A DNA stretch of 64,000 nt from Oegoconia quadripuncta (Eukaryota > Arthropoda > Insecta > Lepidoptera > Autostichidae): positions 16,742,865-16,806,864 of the forward strand of contig OX438750.1 of NCBI GenBank assembly GCA_949316235.1. The letters are read 5' to 3'. Of the stretch, positions 10,201 to 22,053 are shown in pieces (position 1 is the first letter of the stretch; each line of letters opens with the position of its first letter). The notes beneath the pieces are model-generated. The model made no database searches. It was not told the origin of the DNA and saw only the letters and a list, made by a program, of their open reading frames with translations. The translations under genes and the position numbers were made by a program.

Positions 10201-13200
10201 ACATTTGTATTAGTGTACCTACTTATAATAATAATTGTTAATTTAAGTCGATTCGTTCTTATTTTCCGTTATTTTGTCTTTAGTAATGGAGCGCCAAGAA
10301 AAAGACATAAAGAAGATTCAGCAACTTTTGTCTGACGCTGAAAGCATGTGGAAGGATCTACCAAGGCTGGCCGACCTCACCGCCGCTACCAACAACACGC
10401 TCGAGGCCATTGAGAAATCCAAAACTGATGTCATTGAAAACGATGAGAAATGTACGTAAAAATAAAATCATGGCTATCCATCCAGGCGGATCATCCCCGG
10501 CTTAAATACAATATCTAAGGACAGATTTTATTCATCATAATCAATGGTTTGTTTGTTTATTTTAGCGGTGGGTAAAGTGACGACGAAGCTTCGCGAAATG
10601 GGTGACCGCTTGCTAGCAACCAATGAGGATATCCAGCAAAGTCTTACGCAAGGCAACACCATGAGCGAGCGCGCTTACGGCGATATTTCACGTAGTTACG
10701 AGACTATTCGCACCGAGGTGGGGAAATTAAAAGCAAAATATTTATTCTTCTCTATTTAGGATCAAATAACTAAATAAATAAATAAATATTTCGGACACTT
10801 ACACCAATCATCTAGTCACCAAACTAAGCAAAGCTTCTGCTATGTAAACTAGATAATGGATAAACATACATAAATATTTACATAACATCCATGACTCGGG
10901 AATAAATATTTGTATTCATCACACAAACCTTTACCCCTCGCGGGATTCGAACCCGCAACCATTGGTTTCGCTGACATGCTCACTATCCACTACACCAATC
11001 GGTTGTCGTAACCACCAACTAAATACAATGACAAGCTAGTCAATGAGCAAAATACCGATGCTGCTTCAATAGGATAGTGTAACTTACTGTAAATAAGTAT
11101 TCTGTGCTTGTACACTGGGCCATTCCTCCCCACAGAATATTTAGTTATCAACTACGACTTTGACAACCGATTGGTGTAGTGGATAGTGACCATGTTAAAG
11201 AAGCTAACGGTTGCGGGTTCGAATCCCGCGAGATGTAAATGTTTGTATGATGAATACGAACATTTATTCCAGAGTCATGGATGTTTATATGAATATTTAT
11301 GTATTTTTGGATTAACATTGATAGTTGTTATACGACACATACGGTTGAAATTAGCTTATAAGGAAAATCAATATATCCTTGTAATATAATATCCTTGGAC
11401 ATATACAGACAGCGCCATCTAGTTCCACACTAAGCAACTAGGCTTGTGTTGTGGATACCAGATGGTTGATACACTACACAATTATTATTTTTTTTGTAAA
11501 TTCATATATAAATGAAAAACATCCATAACTCGGGTACACATGTCCGTATTCATCATACAAACTTATGCCCCTAGCGGGATTCGAACCTGCAACCTTTTGG
11601 TATAGCAGCAGAGTTTCTAACCACTACACCAAACAGGTCGTCCATGTTTATCCATTATTTAGTTTCCATAAGTATACAAGCTTTGCTTAGTTTGGGATGA
11701 TTGGTGTAAGTGTCTGAAAATTATTTATTTAAACAAATAATTAGTAGAAATACGTATCTGTATAAGTTTTTACACGATGTTTTCGATCAGTTTCGATGTT
11801 AGCCCATCACGTCGCGTCTTTTTAACCGAGGAGATTCTCAATTTGATTTTTACATACTCGTATCTTTGTAAATATTGTTAAATGATTTCGGTGTTTATTT
11901 TTTTGTGTGATAAAATTTACCACTAGAGTGGTCCCGTATAGGTAAATTCGGTTATGATCTGATGATGCACTCGGGATGGAAAATGGAGTCTGAGGTCGGT
12001 TGTTTTGCCAATTTTATCTCTAATCAAAGTCGTATCCGGCATGTTTGAAACAATGAGCAAATCATCTAAATATATAAAATAGTTTTATTTTGTATTTTTT
12101 AAATTGTTACCATGTGTTTAAAGTATCTTACGTCTCCCTAGGTCCGAACTCTGTCCAAAAACGAGCACGTGATGCTCCAAACAGCTGATAACGTAATCGC
12201 AACTAAAAAGCGCATAGAGTACGGCGTCCACCAGATACTGATGGAAGTCGGCGAACTGATCAAGTTGCAGGGTAAGAACTTGAACAGGACTATTAACGAA
12301 AGGTGAGTCTGATCCATTTCGGGAGGTCTAAATTTTTTTTTTATGCACGACGGGTTGGTACTTGACCTCAATGACACCTGATGTTAAGTGAAGATGGGTC
12401 GAAATTGGAAGCGTACTGACCCGGAAACCCCAACACATTTGGGGGATTGGCTATCTTATCTCTGACAACCGGAACACAACAATGCTATTAACATTGCTAC
12501 TTGGCGGCAGATTTAGATAAGATGATGGTAGCTAGTCAGGCGGACATTTAAAATGCCCTACCACCAACCAAACCGAGTACTTAAACATGTACCCCGCTGG
12601 GGATCGAACCCGCGACCTCCGCATCGAAAACCCAATGTTGTTTACATTGAGCCACAGAGGCGGTTTATAATAGTATATGATATATAGTAGTTAATGATAG
12701 ATGAATAATAGTAAAAATAATAGTACTTTTATACAAGTAAGGACGCTACTTTATGAAACGAGCTAGCACAGAATGCATAATAGTTGCTAACGCTACAGGC
12801 GGTTACTAACGAAACTGGGATGTGCAGACTTTGCCTCACTGCAGAGGAAGCATCTGTACATCTGCTGTGTGAATGTGGCACACTAATGCGTAAACGTAAT
12901 ATCCACCTGCGTGGCCACTTACTAAACCCGGATGAGATGAAATCCATCGGTGCCAGGAAAATAATCCAAGTCCTCAGAGAGGCAAACCTGAGCAACGAAC
13001 TTAGTCGCGATCACACAAGCAAAAAAAAACGGTACAGGCGAGTTTCAAATTAGACAGCATTCGTATTGTAAGCCTATTTACGCAGATGTATACGTTATTA
13101 TGCGACCATACAGTATGCTGTTATAAAGTTATTTTTAAGCTTAAAATATTAAATTATATGCTTTTTCCGCCTGAAACACAGTAATTCTGTGTAAGTTATT

Positions 13201-16200
13201 CTTTGTGATTAGAAATTTGTAACTTATGTATTTGAATTAAAGATTATTATAAAACAATGCTTTAAATAAAAGACCAAATAATAAAAAACAGTTATGAATA
13301 GCGACAACTGTATATTAAGAATAAGTATTCTCTTTTATACATGCAGGGTATCCTAGTCATAGGCTCTGCCGTCGCACCACCACGTAAATATTTTTGTGTT
13401 TTATCGCTATGGTTTGCCGTTTAGCTCGTTTGCGTTTGGTCGCAAAATTTGTTACTACGTAAGCGCCCTAGAAGTAAGGATACAATAAAATATTTATTCA
13501 TATAATCATCTCTAACGGATGGAATGGATTGTGTGATGGATGATATGAACGAAAAGGGCGTCAATGATGAGGTAACGACTGATAGAGGAGATTGGAAGAT
13601 AAAAACGTACTGCACCGACCCCAAATAAATTGGGGCTAGGGCAAGAAGATGATGAATCCCTAAGGCCCGTGTTACAGAATGTTACTGAAGCAGAGATCTC
13701 CGCTTGATCTCCGCTTGAGGACAGTTAAAAAGGAACAGCTTTATTGTAACTTGCATAGCGCTTGAGCAACATTCTGATATACGGGCCTAATCGATAGACG
13801 TATCAAGTTACCATTACTTCTAGAGCGCTTCTTCTTCTTCAATTTAAGAGCTATGCTCTTGTCGGTGGAGTAATGACCACGTCTCTCTACTTTCCGCCCT
13901 CGTTTTAACCTCTTGGTACGACACGACATTCACCATTTCTTTCACTTGGTCAAAGTAATTACGCCTAGGTCTTCCCCTTCCTCTTTTGCCTTCAATCTTT
14001 CCCTCAATTATGTTCTTCAAAAAAATATCGTGTCGTTACGTGGTATCAAATTTTGCGATCGAACACAACGGAGCTAAACGGACATTTTTTTTAACAATTG
14101 AACGCAAAATTTCAAATGACGGCTGCTGACTCCTACCATTTAACTTAAATACAGATTCTTATTGGCAATAATAATCTATAGGTTTGACAACATTGAGATG
14201 ACAATAGTGGCAAACCAGACAAGCGCTCTAAGCAACCTCAGCGCAAAGATCGAGTCGGAGATGTCGCAGGTCTGGCGACAGATCGGCATCATGTACCAAC
14301 AGCTCACTGCCAGCAAAATGTCTCTAGACAAACTCACGGTAAGTACCAGATTGATTTTCATGATACGAATTTGTGCTCCGTGTATCTATATATGCATTAT
14401 CCTTTATGCTAAAGTAGTACAGTGTCGCTACCATGATAATCGACTACATACATACATACCTACGTAACTAAAAATTGAAGATTTAGAAAATCCCCGACAA
14501 CATTGATTTAACAAATGATTAAGTATATCGTTTTGTTTTGGTGGACCTATATACCAAAAGAGCTAAATATCTTCGAAACAAGGAACCTGTCACCTCGTGT
14601 AGTCTTTCATACAAAAAAAAACGCACTTAAATCGGACTACGCATTACTGACTTATGTCCGGACAAAGACTGAACACACACGCGTGCACACACACATATAC
14701 ACCCACCCACACCCGATAAATAGAAAAACAGCAATTATCGGTATTAAAAATGAGAAAATAACAAACCATTTTCAAGGCTGTTTATTTGTTTTGGCGCTAC
14801 AGTGCCACAGATCTAACACCTCTCTTTTTGCGTCGACTATTTAAAATATTACACTTACTATACAGGGTGGCAAGTTTCAATGGGGCAGCCAAGGGAGGTA
14901 CCTTAATCGTTGCAGCTACAAGAAATTGGTCTTAGGAGACTGTCCATAATTTTTCAAAAAAATTTCATTCCCATTCACAGATTTTCAAAAAAATGTACGG
15001 TTAGCAAGAAAATTACCATTTCTCACAAAAAATTTTTTTGATGCTAATCGATCCTGTTTCGTATGCTGATCAAAAAGTTCCATGGGACCAACTGAAGTTT
15101 CAGTACTAGAAAAGTCAGAAATCAAAAAAAAACTTTTCCCATACATATGCTAGTAATGGTGGAATTTTATGAGGGCAACTTAAATTCCGACACTTACAAT
15201 AACATAATATTAGAAAATGTATCAAACATTATTGATAATCTACCATTATCAGAAACACGAAGAGTTTATTTTCAACCAGATATAAAAATAAACTTGCTGT
15301 TCATGCCAGCCGTTTACACAAAGTCACTAAGTCATTTAAGGGGCAATGTATACGCTTTTATAATAAGGTTCCAGAGGACATTCAAAATTTACCTTTAAAT
15401 AAATTAAAATCCATCATAAAACAGACTTTGGTGTCGATTCGGATGTATACAAACTAAACTAAAACCAGTTTTGGAATGGTGCCGTCGCATCGTACTGTTC
15501 CAGGGAGAAAGTGACAGTAGGTACTACTTTAAAACTGGTTTTAGTTTAGTTGGTGTACATCCGAATCGAACACGATTGGTGTCGATTCGGATGTACTGTC
15601 TCTTTCTGTCTCTGTCTCTTTCTCCCTGGAACAGTACGATGCGACGGCACCACTGCAAAACTGGTTTTAGTTTAGTTGGTGTACATCCGAATCGACACCA
15701 TTATTTACCAAAGGCTATTATAAAATTTCTGACTATCTGGATAAGCAAGCATGGACATAGACCGCTCAGCGATATTCAGCCTAATTATACAATATAATAT
15801 AATTGTAACCCAAACTTATTTAAAAGAGCAACCCTTGAGTTTCTTGCTTGTTCTTCTCTGGGGAGTCTGCTTTGCGAATGAGCAATAATGTAAATAATTT
15901 TAATATTAAGATAAAAAATGTGACGTTTTCAAGTGATAATCTTTATCCTACGAAATAAATATTTTTTGACTTTTGATATAAAAATCCGTCAAGCCATATG
16001 ATGAACATATCTTAAACTCTAATTTTAGCTACAGTAAGTTCTAAGGAACGACGTGCTCAAACTTGTACTTACCTGTAACAAAATTGAAAGAAAAACCATC
16101 ACAACCAAAGTTTACGAGTTAGGCCACAACTCATGACATATAACTAGTTGGATCTAACCATACAAAATGAATTGAGTACTATCAAAAATATGTATATTCC

Positions 16201-18111
16201 GACTACGGAACACGCGTAACGCTCTTGGCCGCTTTTCTTATCTTTAAAATTGACCACGTGATAGAACTTTCTCTAGTTTCACACACTCACACACACTCCA
16301 TACATATCCATTTTAATGCATCGATGTATACTTGTAGATACAACATAGCGAACTAATAACTCATTTAGGGTTATAGCGCAAATTGAAAACGCGCGAAGCC
16401 TACCTCTTTCAAAAAAAAAATAATTCAACTTAACGCGTTTTTGAGGCGTCACGTCGCGTCGCTTGAGCTAATTACAAGTGTATATCAGCCTGGATAAAGT
16501 TGAGTTTCAATTGCTGTTAAATATGTCGCTTCGCTGCCACTATAACAATTATACGCTTACTCACCTGTCTACAGAGCAGACAAATTTTGGAAACAATACT
16601 ATTTATACTAAGAATAAAAAATAAGAGCCACACTAATTATAATATGGAAAAACAATAGACATAAACGCCTCTACCTGATGCTCGTCATATCAGGCAAAAG
16701 GCACTAATCCTATTATTATTTCCAATTGGCATTAAAAATGTAATGTATCCAACATTGAAATATGCTTGACGGCTTAAAGCTATCGTGAGAGAAGCCTTTT
16801 ATAAATTGTCTAGGCGTTAAGGGTAGCCCAGACAGAACTCAAAGGGTAGGAGTAGAGGTTTTCACATGCTGATAGCACAAATTAATATAGGTATATATCT
16901 GAAATAGATATGTTATTCCAATGACAGATAAATTATACAATCGAGTGTATTTTCATAACGGCCGTCACCTGCCCACTGATCGATTCCGTTCCGTTTCACA
17001 TTAATTATGCACCCAAGACGCTTACAAACAAGAATACACTTCAAAGTCAACAATTTACTCGTAAGCACTATTACTGTAATTACCATCGTTCACGTCCACA
17101 GGAACAAACCGAACAATACGTTAATGGAAGCGCTACCACTATGGACAACATGAAAGACAAGGTAGGAATTAACATCCAACTTCTGTTAGAGAGTGATTGT
17201 AACATGAGCGTGTTAATTCAATTAACCCAATTGAACTGATTCTAGGTGGGGATGATAACGGCGCGGATGTTGGAAGTGGACGATAACTTGAACTATTTGC
17301 TGGGAAGACTCTCGCTGGTCACTCAGGAGTTCACTCAGATCAAAACTGGCCTCGGAGACGCGCTGGACAAGGTCAAAACAAGTTTCCTCAACGTGCAAGC
17401 CAGACTGGAAGGTAACTGCATAGATTGTTGATACTGTGATACAAAGGGTTAAAAAGTAAGTAAAGATCAGACCAAAGGTGCGTTCACCTACAACCTCCAA
17501 ATCATTTAGCAAACTGTCTACCTCATCTCAAACAGCCGGAATGCTTCTGATATTGCTGTTTAGCGGCAGCCTTTTTTTTATGCACAACGTGTTAGCACTT
17601 GACCTCAATCACACCTGATGTTAAGTGAAGATGAGGTCGAAGGTGGAAGCGTACTGACCCGAAAACCCCATCTTATTTGGGGGACTGGCTATATCTCAGA
17701 CAACCGGAACACAATAATGCAATTAACATTGCTGTTTGGCGGCAGACTTAGATAAGATGGTACCTAGCCAGGCGGACATTTAAAATGCCCTACAACTAAC
17801 CAAACCGATTACTAAACATGTACCCCGCTGGGAATCGAATCCGCGACCTCCGATTCCTAAACTTTATGCCATTTACATTGAGCCACTGAAGCGGTTGATT
17901 GTTGTTGTTATACATGCGCACCCCATTGGAAATCGATCCCGCGACCTCCGCTGTGAGAACTCAATGTTGTTTACATGGAGCTAGAAGGGCACAGATAAAT
18001 TAGAATTCTGTTAATTTAAAAACTAAATGCTAGTATTAATTTTGAGTTGTATTGACAGATGCCGGTCCTGGGCCCCACAACATTACAAGTGCGGAAAGAA
18101 CAACTAATTAA
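7288..18111 (+). CDS. Coiled-coil, probably secreted protein; last ten exons of an unrecognised gene
   Basis: Ten exons with GT-AG sites and consistent phases: 7288-7507, 8690-8929, 9583-9781, 10284-10451, 10566-10717, 12142-12302, 14182-14338, 17102-17161, 17246-17411 and 18059-18111 (TAA). They give about 524 residues. The first exon enters through an acceptor in phase 2, so the N-terminus lies upstream, perhaps outside the window. The protein is charged and heptad-like (exons 1-6) with repeated E/K/L segments and no recognisable enzyme motif. Possible N-glycosylation sites (NQT, NGS, NIT) cluster near the C-terminus, which suggests an extracellular protein. The tail after the coiled coil is a short AGPGPHNIT...TTN segment. 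I do not recognise the family. A signal peptide, if any, is in the missing exons. Exon structure confidence is high, function unknown. The introns hold many SINEs and foldback elements. Confidence 0.82.
9900..10115 (+). repeat. RTE-like retroposon tail in intron
   Basis: 'tgccaaatttcactaagat', then 'gtttcagcaatttaggtgtga' and 'gacggactcgcatttata' reproduce the 3' end of RTE-like lepidopteran elements. It lies between exons 3 and 4 of the coiled-coil gene. Confidence 0.55.
10770..11006 (-). mobile_element. tRNA-derived SINE family B
   Basis: On the minus strand the copy starts with a tRNA-like head (A box TGGTGTAGTGGATAGTG, B box GGTTCGAATCCCGCG). The body holds 'gactcgggaataaat'-like text and the copy ends in AATA repeats. 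It lacks a foldable cloverleaf and CCA context, so it is a SINE and not a tRNA gene. Confidence 0.75.
11160..11740 (+). mobile_element. SINE family B copy interrupted by another SINE
   Basis: The head and proximal body are at 11160-11309. The distal body ('tgtttatccattatttagt', then 'gattggtgtaagtgtctga') resumes at about 11644-11740. Between them lie about 80 bp of other sequence and an inverted family C SINE (11388-11640). It is opposite in orientation to the family B copy at 10770-11006. Confidence 0.65.
11388..11640 (-). mobile_element. SINE family C nested in a family B SINE
   Basis: On the minus strand the head runs from 'gacctgtttggtgtagtgg' through the B box 'ggttcgaatcccgc'. The tail ends in 'gatggcgctgtctgtatatg'. 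Other family C copies lie at 33032-33286, 39292-39545 and 58301-58554. Confidence 0.75.
12333..12663 (-). mobile_element. SINE family A, near full length
   Basis: Inverted copy, from a T-run (the A-tail) at 12333 to the tRNA-like head 'cctctgtggctcaatg' at about 12645-12660. It includes the B-box-like 'gggttcgatccccagc'. It follows the exon at 12142-12302 by only 30 bp. Confidence 0.82.
12790..13053 (+). pseudogene. Non-LTR retrotransposon C-terminal fragment
   Basis: An open stretch with a C-x2-C ... H-x4-C arrangement (CRLCLTAEEASVHLLCEC), followed by R/H-rich text, ends at 13053. This cysteine-histidine cluster is typical of the extreme C-terminus of jockey/R1-type ORF2 proteins. There is no reverse transcriptase in front of it, so it is a dead 5'-truncated copy within an intron. 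Confidence 0.6.
13660..13795. mobile_element. Short MITE with terminal inverted repeats
   Basis: The left end 'aggcccgtgttacagaatgt' and the right end 'acattctgatatacgggcct' are inverted copies about 130 bp apart. The size and ends fit a MITE. It has no coding capacity. Confidence 0.6.
14470..14870 (+). repeat. Retroposon-like intronic repeat with CA-rich run
   Basis: Text such as 'cggactacgcattactga', the 'cacacacgcgtgcacacac' run and 'tgttttggcgctacagtgcc' recurs in part near 60085-60130 ('ttttggcgctacaatgc'). It is probably the 3' part of a non-LTR element. Confidence 0.4.
14870..15790 (+). pseudogene. Old retroelement fragment split by a foldback insertion
   Basis: A plus-strand reading at about 15350-15429 gives a piece like YNKVPEDIQNLPLNKLK. 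It resumes beyond 15700 as KGYYKISDYL, a pairing I recognise from degenerate lepidopteran retroelement C-termini. The two halves are separated exactly by the inverted-repeat element at 15430-15700. It lies in the intron between exons 7 and 8 of the coiled-coil gene. Confidence 0.5.
15430..15700. mobile_element. Foldback element with about 82-bp inverted repeats
   Basis: The left arm 15430-15511 and right arm 15617-15699 are inverted copies with only a few mismatches. Both run from 'ggtgtcgattcggatgta' through 'cgtcgcatcgtactgttcc' to 'cagggagaaag'. The centre (15528-15596) holds another copy of the arm start in both directions and a TCTGTC run. No open frame is present. Confidence 0.85.
17520..17990 (-). 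mobile_element. Cluster of SINE family A copies
   Basis: A near-complete inverted family A copy spans 17572-17895, from the T-run through 'atgcacaacgtgttagcac' to 'gagccactgaagcgg'. It is flanked by a small body fragment (17526-17570) and an extra tRNA-like head (about 17918-17985, 'aaatcgatcccgcgacctc'). It lies in the last intron of the coiled-coil gene. Confidence 0.75.
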
Positions 18112-21100
18112 ATTATTAATACCAAATAATATAGATCTAATATAATACTTATTAAGCTATTACCAAGTAGAAATTAACTCTAAGACGACTGAATTAGGAG
18201 ATTTAGATACCTAAGTAAAATGAAACTCATATCAAATTAACTTTTGCAAATATTTAATCTCTTTCATAATTGTGGATCTATATATTTATATTGTACAAGT
18301 TAATATGATACAATTAAATTTTATTGTGACAGATATCCCGATGTCACCAATTTGTATTATTTGTAAGTGAGCGCGTAAAACCAATAATATACAATGCTTG
18401 TCGCATACGGTATAATAAGCTTCAAGGACATGTCTTTACTATTTAAGCTCTTGTTTTGAAGCTAGTATGTTCTACCACTTTTGGATACAACAGCTCTATA
18501 TTCAATTCCTAGGAGCCATCCAAATTGTTATGCCATTAATGTTGTTGCTTATTATACCGATACAATTGGCTATGTACAATCTGACGAGGATCCTATAAGA
18601 CATTGTGAACTTAATGAACTGTACAATCATATATTTGATATAATAATTATTCATCTTAAACAATATACACACAAATTATTTGTCTCCCTTTTTGGTTATT
18701 TTATTATTCCTGATTACAACCTCATTTTCTATGTGCAATTAAATTTAATATTAATTAATAAATTATACCGACAGTATACATAAATAATTATTAAAAATTC
18801 GTGCCATTACAAAGTGAATTTGTTACGCTTAGCAATATATTTGAAATGTGAATACACTCAATACAATTTTTGTAGGAGAACAAATAAATAGCATATTATA
18901 ATTAATCGGCTATTTGTGTTTCAGTAAAATGTACTTGCATAGGTCACACATTTGGGACAAATTTATATTATATACAATATGATTGTACATATTAGAACAT
19001 TCTCATTGCATTGATTGGGACAATTTATGAAAACATGGCAATGGAATGTCTGAAACCACTTAAAGGTAAACACTAGACACATTCGTTGTTAATGAACAGC
19101 CTAAAACGGGACCGTTTCTATAATCTAAATATAATGAATCAATGATAAAACAAAATCAACGACGTCCCAGAAACACTTAACAACTAAAACAGGAATTAAA
19201 ACGAGCCAGTCGCTTCCTTATCACTGGAAATCTTTCTATCTAAGTTTATTATCTGATGGATTTAGTTAATATCAATAAGTGAAGGTATGTTATTATTACA
19301 AGCAGAATATTTAAAGTAAACCACCGAAATATTTAAGTAAATTTAGAATAAATTTACAAACAGACAACTCTTTAATGGCAGTGGCATACCTAACACCCAT
19401 ACACAAATAGCACTTAAAGATTTTTTATTATACATTATGAATCACTGTATGTACATGGGTAAATGTACATGTACACTATATTAATGCAAAAAATATTTAC
19501 AAATCCTTAATTAATTGTGTCAAAAAGCACTTAATAGCCTTACCTAAGCCCACTCCCCAAAGTCACTCCAAAACAGAAAAAGTAAAAATAAAGGCAAAAG
19601 CTAAAAATAAACAGTAAAAAACTAATATATATTATATTTAAACAAACAAGATGGATTCAACAATCGACATTCCAAAAGATATATGAATGTTATTGTGTCT
19701 TAAAGAAATAATTGAGGTGCATTTGAATATGCTCAGGTACTAGAGCATATTAAAATAGGAACCACCTTGACCTTACACTATAACAACTAAAAAATATTCA
19801 GTCAAAAGCAGAAATCTTCGTCTCCTTGAGACAATAAAAAATATCTGAAGTAACTGAAGATGTTTACGTTTAACGTGAATCAATCAAAAGCCCGAGTATG
19901 AAATTACAACAAGCTCCCTAAGTGATGTAAATCTAAGGTTGTCCATGAGACAAAACTGTTCATGTCTGTGACATCTACTCTTTGTACAATGCGGTATCAA
20001 AACAACGTCCCGGTGGCGCCGACCGCGGCCGCCTTCGGATTGTGCGTTTATCTCACACGATTATAAATCGCCTCCAACCCACCTCCCCGCAGCCGGCGCC
20101 GCCGCCATAATTTGCCTAAACTCCTGTACCCTACTATTTATAATTTATTAACTCCCTAACTAAGTCTCAAGTGTAAAATTGTGCCAAATGGGACATTTAA
20201 AGCAGACCGCAACGGAACTGCGCCGGCCGGCAGCGCTTCACGACCCTCGCCAGCTGCTCTACCGAACATTATAGTAATGGAATGTTCAATGGAATAAGGT
20301 ACAGTAAATTCCTGTAAAAGCAAGGTGTTAAACCCTGTAATAAATGAATTTTCACTACTTGTTTCATACAAAATGACACCCACTACGGTACCTCATCTGA
20401 TGATTATAGTAATGGCTATCATATTGGGATTCATAATTGGAGTCCTCTATCGCATAGTTATCATTATTACACTATCTAAGTAATACAGTTGTGGCCGGAT
20501 AGGTGATGTTTGTATACCCTAATACCGATCACGAATACCAGATACGTTACTCCGACAGTTACACTAATCTCGTGATGGAACTTACATAGGAAGACATACA
20601 ACTATACACATACGCCTTTAATAGACATCATCGCAAAATTAAATTCTATTACGTAGTACATTCCACATTGAAAAAATTATTGCGTTATAATCACATAATT
20701 AAGAATATTTAGATAAATATATGTAATATAAATTGTATTTTACTTGGTCGAGTACGAACGTGCGGAATCTGCGTGACTATAGACGAGAGACAACATTCGT
20801 TCGTACTTAGTCCAAACATTATCTCAATCTCAACAAGGTCCAGATTTATGCAACAAGTAAGAAGTCGTCAATATATTATATATGTACTCAAAATCAAACG
20901 AACCTAATAACTCGACTCTTGTGACACTTCGTCTTGAAGACAAGTCTGCAAATAATACATGAACACCCCATAAATCCGAGGCACTTATATGATCTTAAGA
21001 GTAATGATATACAACTACTAACTAGTGGTACCAAATGTTAGCTCATTGTCTTCCTGAAAAGGACCCGTTGATACAACGGGTGTGACACATTTAAAGCTAT

Positions 21101-22053
21101 GGACATGTCTCACGTACTAATCGTAGTCTAACCTAACACGGAGAGAGAAGGGAGCTATCGTAGACGTACAAAGTACTTAAACATTATAAGCTACTTTCAG
21201 CTCTTAAAACTTACATGAACTGACTGTTAACCAGTGCGATTACATACAAAATTGGTGTAGTAAAATGAGTTTTTGACTCCATAAAATGTCTAATGTGCCA
21301 TCATGTTAAAAAATATTGTGTCTCCTGGTGAACTTGGAAAAAATTTGAACGAGTGCAGTAGTGAAAATAGTCAATCCATACAAATCATTACTCCTTATCT
21401 CGTATCCTTCTTAACGTTATGATTAATAAGGGTAAAAGTAGGTGCCACATCAACCCCTTCAACAACCGAACCTACGAAGCAGAATATCACACTGTCCACG
21501 CGTGATCTATGTACATATCGACAAGTTGCAACAACAAAACAACAATATTTATCTTTATGTATACTTTAAAACGGTCGCACATAATTTTTATGTACAAATT
21601 CAACGGGTTCAGCATATTTGACTGAACGTAACATCAATAGGGCTTTAGTTTTCGCATGGCACCTTGCTACAAAATCGAAGTGAAGAAGCTACATGTCGAT
21701 GACACTTTTCAATTCCTATATATGCTATATTACAAATAGGATTCCCATAACATCCGTTTCGATATTTTACAGCATCTAATGCATACCGCTGCCGACCAGC
21801 AACGCGGCAGTCGTATCGAAACACTGAAACTAACAAAGCATAATAATTTATAAATTGATCTGTTCAAACTGCCATGCGAACATTACAAATATTAATCTTA
21901 TGTACATATTGTCGCTCGAAGATAAGAATAAGAACTATCATCTAGGTAGGTGTGGGGATATAAAAGGTGCGGTGGCGGGGTTTACCTCCGCGTGCTCTTC
22001 GAGGAGGGGCGCGAGTGGGATTGCGTGTGGGGGGTCGCGCCCCCCCCCCGCTC
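18112..22053. other. Convergent 3' region between the coiled-coil and UPF0047 genes
   Basis: AT-rich sequence without a supported exon. AATAAA occurs on the plus strand at 18757-18762 and 18883-18888, possible ends for the coiled-coil transcript. TTTATT at 20144-20149 would be a poly(A) signal on the minus strand for the UPF0047 transcript. A GC-rich patch around 20020-20100 and 20215-20250 has no visible coding meaning. Confidence 0.5.

Noticed and set aside
10930..11240. tRNA genes suggested by A- and B-box-like sequences (also near 33220, 34740, 39330, 58490, 59510 and 63540)
   Set aside because: The heads are repeated at many sites, attached to the same long bodies and A/T-rich tails, and do not form closed acceptor stems. 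They are SINE heads.
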